Shown: positions 1-5,174 of the stretch, piece by piece
Layout of the letters: each line of letters opens with the position of its first letter
Position numbering within the stretch: the first letter of the stretch is position 1
Assembly (NCBI GenBank): GCA_018900295.1
Contig: JAHIGH010000234.1
Span: 1-5,278 of the forward strand
Source of the DNA: Patescibacteria group bacterium
GTDB taxonomy: Bacteria > Patescibacteriota > Microgenomatia > Levybacterales > UBA12049
Length of the DNA stretch: 5,278 bases
Direction: 5' to 3'
The notes under the pieces: generated by a model
Told to the model about the DNA's origin: nothing
The model's database searches: none
What the model saw: the letters and a program-made list of their open reading frames with translations, nothing else
Made by a program: the position numbers and the translations under genes

Positions 1-1
1 C

Positions 2-616
2 ATCAAAATAATTAAACCAACTGAAAAAATTACGGAAATCCTTTCTTTACTTGAACAATTCAATATCGATAAATCATTAATAGAATTCTCCCCCACTCTT
101 GTCCGCGGGCTAGATTACTACACAGGCATCATTTTTGAAATAATAATAGAAGGATATACATCGGGCTCTGTAGGCGGAGGCGGACGGTATGATAATCTTA
201 TTGGCATGTTCACGAACAAACAAATTCCCGCAGTCGGGTTTTCCTTTGGATTTGACCGCGTCATCGACGCGATGCAGACGCTTGGTCTCTTCCCGCCGGA
301 AATAGCCGGCTCAGCTACACAAGTCCTTGTGACAATTTTCTCCCAAGAACTCAAAAATAAATCACTTGCAATTTCCAATGAGTTAAGAAACAATGATATC
401 AACACTGAAAGTTATCTCGGTGAAATAAAAGAAAAAAATCCTTTGGAAAAACAGCTCAAATACGCTGACCAAAAAGGAATTAAAAATGTGATAATTCTCG
501 GCCCCGAAGAAGCAGAGAAAAACATCGTAACACTCAAAAACCTAAAAACCCGTGAACAAAAAAAGTTAACAATAAAAGACGCAATAGATCTATTAAAATC
601 TATTTCAAAAACCTAA
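2..616 (+). CDS. hisS: Histidyl-tRNA synthetase, C-terminal part (5' end outside window)
   Basis: This cytoplasmic class II enzyme activates histidine with ATP and charges tRNA-His. The reading frame is open from the window edge, giving 204 residues, roughly the last half of a usual 420-residue protein. Visible in order: the HisRS signature RGLDYYTG (partial-protein residues 35-42), whose arginine is the family's catalytic arginine; the histidine-pocket motif GGGGRYD (58-64); and class II motif 3 as GFSFGFDRV (79-87), with Asp where Glu is more common and the arginine kept. From about residue 104 to the end is the alpha/beta anticodon-binding domain (ATQVLVTIFS onward). An internal ATG at 206 is only Met69 of this frame, because the motifs before it are in phase. 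The gene ends with TAA and is followed by a palindromic repeat and a same-strand transporter gene. Identification is secure; the N-terminal half cannot be judged. Confidence 0.96.
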   Translation: MKIIKPTEKITEILSLLEQFNIDKSLIEFSPTLVRGLDYYTGIIFEIIIEGYTSGSVGGGGRYDNLIGMFTNKQIPAVGFSFGFDRVIDAMQTLGLFPPEIAGSATQVLVTIFSQELKNKSLAISNELRNNDINTESYLGEIKEKNPLEKQLKYADQKGIKNVIILGPEEAEKNIVTLKNLKTREQKKLTIKDAIDLLKSISKT

Positions 617-618
617 CT

Positions 619-659
619 ATGTCATTTTGAAGGAGCACATAGCGACTGAGAAATGACAT
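619..659. repeat. Palindromic intergenic repeat (REP-like), 9-bp perfect arms
   Basis: The arms ATGTCATTT (619-627) and AAATGACAT (651-659) are exact reverse complements around a 23-nt centre containing GGAGC and AGCGAC. From memory, elements of the general form GTCATT...GGAGC...AGCGAC...AATGAC are scattered through intergenic DNA of several environmental bacteria, including Patescibacteria; I cannot check this here. It starts two bases after the hisS stop. A T-rich stretch follows about 10 nt later (670-684), so it might also act as a weak hisS terminator, but the long loop and the gap before the T-run argue against an efficient one. Confidence 0.6.
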
Positions 660-700
660 GATTAATAGGTTTTTATATTTTTTTACTAACACTGCCCAAA

Positions 701-1669
701 ATGAAAATATCCAAAGGCAAACTTGCCATATTAGCATTAATCATCGCCAACATTATTTGGGGAGCAGCACCACCGATCTTCAAATGGTCGCTCCAGGATA
801 TTCAACCCTTCACACTCGCATTTTTACGCTTCTTCCTCGCAGCTATTATCATCTTCCCATTTATCCGTAAAAAGCTAAAAATTCAAAAAGAAGATTGGCC
901 GATACTCTTATTCATATCTGTAATCGGACTTACATTCCATATCGCCTATTTCTTCGTCGGATTAACTCTTTCACCAAGCATAAATGCACCGATTATCTCA
1001 TCCGCGGCTCCCATCTTTATAATTATTGGCTCAACCATCTTCCTTCACGATAAACCCAAAAAAAAAGTGATCCAAGGTACGCTTATCAGCCTCATTGGGA
1101 TTCTTATTATTGTTCTACGTCCGACATTTGAACATGGATTGGACAAGTCAATTATCGGAAACATGCTCTACGTTGCCGGCATGGGTCTCTCAGTTTTTTA
1201 CACCTTAATGCTCAAGGAAATCGCTCCGAAATATAATCCCCTCGCCCTGACATTTTGGATTTTTCTTATTAGTTCCATAAGCTTTCTCCCGCTCGTATTT
1301 TTCGAAGCAAGCCAAACAAGCCAATTGATCATACTAAACACAAAAAGTATCATAGGAATCACCTTCGGCGCTGTATTTTCATCATCTATCGCCTACACAC
1401 TTCTAACCTTTGCGATTAAATACATTTCTGCCAGTGAAGTCGCTGTATTTTCATACACTGATCCTATTATAGCTATTGTTATCGCCAAGCCCTTACTGGG
1501 GGAAACTATCACAAATACATTTCTTATCGGATCACTTCTGGTTTTTTTTGGTATCTTTATCTCAGAAAACCGTATTCACTACCACCCAATCCACTTGCTA
1601 TTCAAACAAAAACCTCAAATTACTATAGCAAGCTCCGAACTGCCTCGCTTGCCAATAAGCGAAACTTAG
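701..1669 (+). CDS. EamA-family (DMT superfamily) transporter, 10 TM
   Basis: An inner-membrane protein of 322 residues, normal for the drug/metabolite transporter superfamily, whose members export amino acids, metabolites or drugs. The substrate cannot be read from sequence. Two EamA repeats are visible: about residues 8-140, beginning with the typical helix-1 sequence ANIIWGAAPPIFKW followed by LRFFLAAIII; and about 150-287, ending in YTDPIIAIVIAKPLLGE and a last helix, FLIGSLLVFFGIFIS. The motif P-x-n-L-x-D/E-K near the end of helix 4 is present as APIFIIIGSTIFLHDKPKKK. A polar tail of about 35 residues follows the last helix; its DNA contains the rpmE promoter. The ATG at 701 is the first usual start after an in-frame TGA at 659-661. 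No Shine-Dalgarno sequence precedes it and I see only poor promoter matches upstream. The stop is TAG. The family call is strong; specific function is unknown. Confidence 0.9.
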   Translation: MKISKGKLAILALIIANIIWGAAPPIFKWSLQDIQPFTLAFLRFFLAAIIIFPFIRKKLKIQKEDWPILLFISVIGLTFHIAYFFVGLTLSPSINAPIISSAAPIFIIIGSTIFLHDKPKKKVIQGTLISLIGILIIVLRPTFEHGLDKSIIGNMLYVAGMGLSVFYTLMLKEIAPKYNPLALTFWIFLISSISFLPLVFFEASQTSQLIILNTKSIIGITFGAVFSSSIAYTLLTFAIKYISASEVAVFSYTDPIIAIVIAKPLLGETITNTFLIGSLLVFFGIFISENRIHYHPIHLLFKQKPQITIASSELPRLPISET

Positions 1670-1685
1670 ACTATAATAAACTACT
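1649..1685 (+). promoter_or_regulatory. Sigma-70-type promoter for rpmE, predicting a leaderless mRNA
   Basis: A -35 box TTGCCA (1649-1654, 5 of 6 to consensus), a 17-bp spacer and a perfect -10 box TATAAT (1672-1677) lie just before rpmE. By the usual spacing, transcription would start at about 1684-1686; the rpmE ATG is at 1686. No Shine-Dalgarno sequence fits between the -10 box and the ATG. The -35 box and most of the spacer are inside the last codons of the EamA transporter gene. Sequence match is strong; activity is inferred. Confidence 0.7.
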
Positions 1686-1985
1686 ATGAAAGCGAATATT
1701 CACCCGAAATTCTACCTGGATACAAAGGTTATATGTATTTGCGGCAACCGTTTTACGACCGGCTCTACACAGGAAACAATTCATGTCGAGCTCTGCAGCG
1801 ATTGTCATCCTTTTTATACCGGTACACAAAAATTTGTGGATGCGGGATCTTTGATCAAAAAATTCCAAAACAAACAAGTAAATGCTGCGACATACAAACA
1901 AACTAAAAATAAAAAGAAGGAAGAAGAGAGAAAAGCACAGGAAGCCCCCAAAACACTTCGGGAAATGCTCATAGGCATAAAGTAG
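1686..1985 (+). CDS. rpmE: 50S ribosomal protein bL31, zinc-binding type, with C-terminal extension
   Basis: bL31 sits on the central protuberance of the large subunit and bridges to the small subunit. The protein has 99 residues against about 70 for E. coli. Hallmarks are the N-terminal KANIHPKF, a zinc site made by CxC (Cys17, Cys19) and CxxC (Cys37, Cys40), and CHPFYTGTQKFVDAGSLIKKF (residues 40-60). All four cysteines are present, so this is the zinc-bound (C+) form and not the zinc-free paralogue. Residues from about 65 to 99 form an extra tail, first highly charged (KNKKKEEERK) and then LREMLIGIK, probably helical. The ATG follows a TATAAT box by 8 nt and has no Shine-Dalgarno sequence, which fits leaderless translation. 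The stop is TAG. prfA follows on the same strand after a repeat-filled 185-bp gap; an rpmE-prfA order is common in bacteria. Confidence 0.95.
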   Translation: MKANIHPKFYLDTKVICICGNRFTTGSTQETIHVELCSDCHPFYTGTQKFVDAGSLIKKFQNKQVNAATYKQTKNKKKEEERKAQEAPKTLREMLIGIK

Positions 1986-2045
1986 CAATACGCACCGCTA
2001 TTCTACACTACGAATTATTATTATGATAAACTCAATATTAATTAT

Positions 2046-2167
2046 AAAAAGCTCAAAATTTAAAATGCAAAAATCAAAACCCAAAAGTACAATTCAAAAT
2101 TAAAAAGTAAAATAACTTTTGACTTTTTACTTGTGTTTTTGACTTTTAAATTCTAACTTTTGACTTT
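2046..2167. repeat. A-rich/T-rich inverted-repeat element between rpmE and prfA
   Basis: The left half (about 2046-2112) is made of A-runs separated by short words such as CAAAATTTAAAATGC, and the right half (about 2113-2167) of T-runs with TTTTGACTTTT-like words, so the two halves are roughly reverse complements and the strand composition flips near 2113. Inside the right half TAACTTTTGACTTT occurs exactly twice (2113-2126 and 2154-2167), with a similar word at 2136-2147. I recall elements of this style, written with AAAATTCAAAATGC-like words, from intergenic DNA of many uncultured bacteria. No transposase is present. The element ends 3 nt before the prfA ATG and carries an in-frame TAA (2147-2149) that blocks any longer prfA start within it. 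Confidence 0.65.
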
Positions 2168-2170
2168 CCT

Positions 2171-3040
2171 ATGATTGACTACAGACAAACACAAATAGAA
2201 CAACTCGAAAAAAAGATTGAGGATACGAAAATTCTTCTCTCCGATCCCTCTTTTGCGGATTTAGCCAGGCAAGAATTGGCAGAGCTTGAGAAACAAAAAA
2301 ATGTACTCGAAGAAAGTATGAAAAAATCACAAGCCAAAGCTGAAGACAACTTCGACCAGCGTAATATCATCCTGGAAGTGAAAGGCGCAGCGGGCGGTGA
2401 TGAAGCAAAATTATGGGCAGAAGAATTACTTCGCATGTATACGCGCTTCGCGCAACTAAAAGGACTCTCCGTTGAAAGAATTGATGAATATATCATCAAA
2501 ATTTCTGGAAAAAACGCTTTCGGCACGCTAAAATATGAAGCCGGTGTCCACCGCGTACAAAGAATACCCGCAACCGAAAAAAGAGATCGTATTCATACCT
2601 CAACATCCACAGTCTCCGTCCTTCCCGAGCTGGAAGATATTGATTTACATATCAACCCTGATGATATCGAATTCGAAGCATTTCGCAGCGGCGGCCATGG
2701 CGGACAAAATGTAAATAAAGTTTCAACCGCCGTACGTATCAAACACACACCAAGCGGTATCGTCATAACCGCGCAAACCGAACGTTCACAAATACAAAAC
2801 CGGGAAATTGCCATGAAATTACTTCGTGCAAAATTATGGGAAATCGAAGTTGAGAAACAGCAATCCCAAATATCATCTCTCAGATCAACACAGGTAGGCC
2901 GCGGCATGAGGGCGGAAAAAATTAAAACATATAATTTCCCGCAAGACCGTCTTACCGATCACCGCATCAACAAATCCTGGAAAAATCTACCGATAATTAT
3001 GGACGGTGATATTCCTCAAGACCATCCCGCAGAAACATAA
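2171..3040 (+). CDS. prfA: Peptide chain release factor 1 (short form)
   Basis: RF1 recognises UAA and UAG in the ribosomal A site and triggers peptide release. The 289-residue product keeps the PCRF core: an N-terminal coiled-coil part (1-55), ILEVKGAAGGDEA (67-79), the stop-codon tripeptide PxT as Pro133-Ala134-Thr135 in RIPATEKRDRIHTS (RF1, not the SPF of RF2), and the catalytic GGQ at 177-179 within RSGGHGGQNVNKVSTAVRI. The segment KTYNFPQDRLTDHRIN (252-267) is also typical. Compared with E. coli RF1 (360 residues), about 46 residues are missing at the N-terminus (first part of domain 1), about 10 in a loop before KISG (near residue 110), and about 15 at the C-terminus. ATG 2171 is the first usual start after the in-frame TAA at 2147-2149, and it has no clear Shine-Dalgarno sequence. 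prmC does not follow. RF1 identity is certain; whether the short N-terminus is ancestral or due to the adjoining repeat is open. Confidence 0.96.
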   Translation: MIDYRQTQIEQLEKKIEDTKILLSDPSFADLARQELAELEKQKNVLEESMKKSQAKAEDNFDQRNIILEVKGAAGGDEAKLWAEELLRMYTRFAQLKGLSVERIDEYIIKISGKNAFGTLKYEAGVHRVQRIPATEKRDRIHTSTSTVSVLPELEDIDLHINPDDIEFEAFRSGGHGGQNVNKVSTAVRIKHTPSGIVITAQTERSQIQNREIAMKLLRAKLWEIEVEKQQSQISSLRSTQVGRGMRAEKIKTYNFPQDRLTDHRINKSWKNLPIIMDGDIPQDHPAET

Positions 3041-3046
3041 CATACA

Positions 3047-4726
3047 TCAACCGACAAGAGCCAGACGATCTTCGGCTTTATATTCTTCAATAATCTCAAG
3101 ATGATTTTTATCAACAAGCATTTTTGCCAAATGCCTTCCGCCTGCAAGATGAGGTAAAACGACATAATCCGCGCCTGCTTTATACAAAATAGCGGCGTTT
3201 TCTTTTTCTAAAGCGCATACCACAACCAACGCTTTTTTATTCAATTTAGCAAGACTTTCAAGAAGTAGTAAATTATCCTCAACATCGGGAACTGTTGAAA
3301 CTATAAGCCGTGCCCGGCTTATATTTACTCTTTCCTGTATCTCAAAGTCTGCAATATCTCCATACAAACAGTTTATTTTTTTTTCTTGCAACCTCGCTAT
3401 CACATCAGGATCAAAATCTACAACAATAACACTATGTTCTGTTTTTAAAAGTGCATCCAAAATAGTTTCTCCCATCCTATTCGCTCCTACCAAAACAACA
3501 TGATTAGTTAAATTTTCTACCTTAATCATTTGTTCATGTGTATATTTTCTTTCAAAAATTTCTAAAAACGGACTCAATTTTTTATATAACAAATTGCCAT
3601 GCAGGATCATATACGTGGATGCTACAAAAGTAACTGTTCCGGCCAATGTAACTATAGAAGCAACATCATTTGAAATATGATTTAATCTATTCCCCATAAA
3701 AACCACTATCATACTGAATTCTGAGATCTGTGAAACGGTCAAGCCTACCAAAAATGATGTACGCTTTCGATAACCTAAAAAACCCAAAATACTCATTAAA
3801 ATAATTGGATTTCCGATAAGTACATAAACCGCCAGAATAACAGCAGGCAACCAAATGCTGGCAATATTATCAAATACCAAACTCATACCCAAAGTCACAA
3901 AAAAGATGGTGATAAAAAAATCCCTCACTGCTTTAACCTTCGAAACGATCTGAAAATTTTCTGATGAATTACCAAGTGCAAATCCAGCCAAAAATCCTCC
4001 TATTTCTATAGAAAAACCTATAAAAGGCGAGCTGACAAGAGCGGCCATGCTAAATGCCCATGCAATACTGAATAAAAAAAGGACTTCGGAAGATCTTGCA
4101 ATTTTATTAATAATTTTAGGCATTACCGTATTACTGAAAACCATTACCCAACCAAAAAGTACAATCATTTTCAAAATAAGCAAACTGAAAGTTCGGACCG
4201 AAATTAACTCTCCTCCATTCTGAAATCCGGAAAGAAAGACGAGGATAATAATCGCGACAAAATCCTGAACCAATAAAATTCCGACAGCTATTTTTCCATA
4301 TAAACTATTTAAATCCTTTTTATCTGAAAGAAGCTTGACAATAATAATCGTACTTGAAAATGTCAATGCAATTGCCATATACAACGAGGCAACCGAGGAA
4401 AAACCCAAAGAAACGCATATTAAGAAACCCACTCCTGTGGTGAATAAAATTTGCCCTATTCCTGTTATCAAAGCTGTTTTTCCAACGGAACGGATCTTGC
4501 TCAAGCGGATCTCAAGCCCTAACATAAAAAGAAGTAAGGTAATCCCTATTTGTCCAAGTGAATGCATCACTTCTCCGCTGTCAAGCCTGATGATAGCCAA
4601 AGGTCCGAGAATAACTCCTGTCAGGATATACGCGAGAATCGCCGGTTGTTTGAAAAACCGAAAAATAATAGCCAGTACAGCGGCAATACAGATAATTATG
4701 GTTATTTCAAAAAATATTTTTTCCAC
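3047..4726 (-). CDS. Kef-type K+/H+ antiporter (CPA2) with RCK_N domain
   Basis: A predicted inner-membrane monovalent cation/proton antiporter of 559 residues from the GTG chosen here. The sodium/hydrogen-exchanger domain of about 12 helices covers residues 1-380: FKQPAILAYILTGVILGP, FMLGLEI, the helix with Gln154-Asp155 (GILLVQDFVAII; the QD pair is typical of Kef proteins), and GLTVSQISEFSMIV. A cytoplasmic TrkA-N/RCK_N nucleotide-binding domain follows (about 409-525). Its Rossmann loop reads GANRMG, with Asn replacing the middle glycine of GxGxxG, then IVVDFDPD and YGDIADFE. No RCK_C domain follows. The frame is open without ATG to 4807. GTG 4726 is preferred because the protein then begins VEKIFFEITIII, as Kef homologues usually do. 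TTG 4801, with AAAGGA 6 nt upstream, and TTG 4807 are alternatives that would add 25 or 27 residues. The gene is convergent with prfA, the two stops being 6 bp apart. K+ specificity is inferred. Confidence 0.93.
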   Translation of the reverse strand: MEKIFFEITIIICIAAVLAIIFRFFKQPAILAYILTGVILGPLAIIRLDSGEVMHSLGQIGITLLLFMLGLEIRLSKIRSVGKTALITGIGQILFTTGVGFLICVSLGFSSVASLYMAIALTFSSTIIIVKLLSDKKDLNSLYGKIAVGILLVQDFVAIIILVFLSGFQNGGELISVRTFSLLILKMIVLFGWVMVFSNTVMPKIINKIARSSEVLFLFSIAWAFSMAALVSSPFIGFSIEIGGFLAGFALGNSSENFQIVSKVKAVRDFFITIFFVTLGMSLVFDNIASIWLPAVILAVYVLIGNPIILMSILGFLGYRKRTSFLVGLTVSQISEFSMIVVFMGNRLNHISNDVASIVTLAGTVTFVASTYMILHGNLLYKKLSPFLEIFERKYTHEQMIKVENLTNHVVLVGANRMGETILDALLKTEHSVIVVDFDPDVIARLQEKKINCLYGDIADFEIQERVNISRARLIVSTVPDVEDNLLLLESLAKLNKKALVVVCALEKENAAILYKAGADYVVLPHLAGGRHLAKMLVDKNHLEIIEEYKAEDRLALVG

Positions 4727-4728
4727 AA

Positions 4729-4744
4729 GCAATATTAATATTGC
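4729..4744. promoter_or_regulatory. 16-bp perfect palindrome just before the antiporter GTG start
   Basis: GCAATATTAATATTGC is its own reverse complement and lies two bases upstream of the preferred GTG start of the antiporter gene. Such a site could bind a dimeric regulator, or form a small hairpin in the mRNA next to the start codon. If translation begins at one of the upstream TTG codons, the palindrome is instead coding. Only the symmetry is seen; function is inferred. Confidence 0.4.
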
Positions 4745-4779
4745 AACATCAAATTGTTGAATATAAATTTTATTTTCAT
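4735..4779 (-). other. Possible 14-codon upstream ORF ahead of the antiporter gene
   Basis: An ATG at 4779-4777 is preceded by GGGAG with a 4-nt gap, the best Shine-Dalgarno/ATG pair near the antiporter start, but it is out of frame with the antiporter. It encodes MKIKFIFNNLMLQY and stops with TAA at 4737-4735, 8 nt before GTG 4726. This could be a leader peptide coupled to antiporter translation, chance, or the trace of a frameshift (or sequencing indel) in the antiporter's N-terminus. Evidence is limited to spacing and ribosome-site match. Confidence 0.3.
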
Positions 4780-4806
4780 GCCACTCCCGCACGTGCGACA
4801 ATGACA
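4779..4806. repeat. Imperfect palindrome with CGCACGTGCG core
   Basis: The 10-bp core CGCACGTGCG (4788-4797) is a perfect palindrome, flanked by further partly matching positions out to 4779 and 4806. On the minus strand the unit starts TGTCATTG and ends GTGGCA. I recall repeats of the form GTCATTG...GTGGCA from intergenic DNA of environmental bacteria. It is much more GC-rich than its surroundings. If it is such an element, the candidate TTG starts at 4801-4807 are inside or at the edge of a repeat, which favours the downstream GTG for the antiporter. Confidence 0.4.
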
Positions 4807-4902
4807 ATCCTTTACAATTATCCTGAAAAAAATCGAAGGAGGACTAAATTTGCAACACTAAATCCTAATTAAACCTGAAAATTACACCTTCAGCCTGCAC
4901 AT

Positions 4903-4930
4903 CTTATACCCCTCTGCTTTCAAATTGCAA
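4903..4930 (-). promoter_or_regulatory. Candidate promoter for the antiporter gene
   Basis: On the minus strand TTGCAA (4930-4925) is followed after 16 bp by TATAAG (4908-4903), 4 of 6 and 5 of 6 matches to the -35 and -10 consensus. Start of transcription would be near 4896, leaving a 5' leader of about 170 nt before GTG 4726. It is the best match I found upstream of the antiporter, but in AT-rich DNA such matches arise by chance. Confidence 0.3.
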
Positions 4931-4948
4931 AAAAGTATAATACCTAAC

Positions 4949-5033
4949 CCTCCTCCGCTAAAGCTACGGAAGGGCACGGCGACACTTTGACTTGTGCCTT
5001 CAAAGCCCATAAGGCGAAGAGACAAAGCTACGG
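4949..5033. repeat. Hairpin-rich repeat block with duplicated AAAGCTACGG
   Basis: AAAGCTACGG occurs at 4960-4969 and again at 5024-5033. Between and around the copies are several hairpins: CTCCTCCG (about 4950-4957) can pair with CGGAAGGG (4967-4974) with one mismatch and one wobble; AGGGCACGG (4971-4979) pairs with TTGTGCCTT (4992-5000) with three G-T wobbles; GCCTT (4996-5000) can instead pair with AAGGC (5011-5015). The block is clearly more GC-rich than the flanks. Words like TCCTCCGCTAAAGCTACGGAAGGG are, from memory, a common intergenic repeat in Parcubacteria and relatives. It could also terminate the minus-strand gene to its right, though no clean T-run follows the hairpins. Confidence 0.55.
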
Positions 5034-5037
5034 TAGA

Positions 5038-5079
5038 TATATACCAAATTTTTGCAAAATGATTGCGGAGTGGTATATA
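5038..5079. repeat. 9-bp inverted repeat with possible plus-strand promoter
   Basis: TATATACCA (5038-5046) and TGGTATATA (5071-5079) are exact reverse complements 24 nt apart, and a 10-bp palindrome TTTTGCAAAA (5050-5059) lies between them. On the plus strand TTGCAA (5052-5057) and TATAAC (5076-5081) are 18 bp apart, a fair promoter match, but no plus-strand gene follows in the window. The role is unknown. Confidence 0.35.
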
Positions 5080-5174
5080 ACATTCTCAAGTAATTCCTGT
5101 CCAATCCCCAAAATCACAAAAAGATTAGTGCTCTTGAAATCGGCTCAACCAAAAAACCTGAAAATCTCAAACTG

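Larger units (their letters stand above)
4808..5174. other. Gene-free intergenic stretch
   Basis: No convincing gene on either strand. An open frame from TTG 4989 to 5178 (+) and one of 29 codons from GTG 5117 (-) have no recognisable protein features and run through repeat DNA. The stretch contains the candidate antiporter promoter, a hairpin-rich repeat block and a 9-bp inverted repeat, listed separately. It separates two minus-strand genes, so it probably holds the 3' end of one transcript and the start of the next. Confidence 0.6.

Noticed and set aside
619..684. Rho-independent terminator for hisS
   Set aside because: The stem has a 23-nt loop and is AT-rich, and the T-rich stretch begins about 10 nt after the stem instead of directly behind it.
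658..870. 70-codon plus-strand frame overlapping the EamA gene start
   Set aside because: Overlaps the conserved first helices of the EamA transporter in another frame and has no domain-like features.
2022..2102. 26-codon plus-strand frame (MINSILIIKSS...) before prfA, possibly a lost RF1 N-terminus
   Set aside because: The peptide has no resemblance to RF1 domain 1, and most of it is the A-rich repeat translated.
2171..2250. Programmed frameshift as in prfB
   Set aside because: The PAT tripeptide marks RF1, not RF2, and the frame is continuous; no internal stop or slippery site is needed.
4335..4760. 141-codon plus-strand frame opposite the antiporter N-terminal half
   Set aside because: Antisense shadow of conserved transmembrane helices; low-complexity product with no domain.
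3047..4807. Recoded UGA (glycine) genetic code
   Set aside because: The antiporter ends naturally on TGA at the expected end of RCK_N; reading through would enter the antisense of prfA. Tryptophans use TGG.
5028..5117. 29-codon minus-strand frame from GTG downstream of the partial membrane gene
   Set aside because: Very short, crosses the inverted repeat at 5038-5079, no ribosome site and no recognisable protein.
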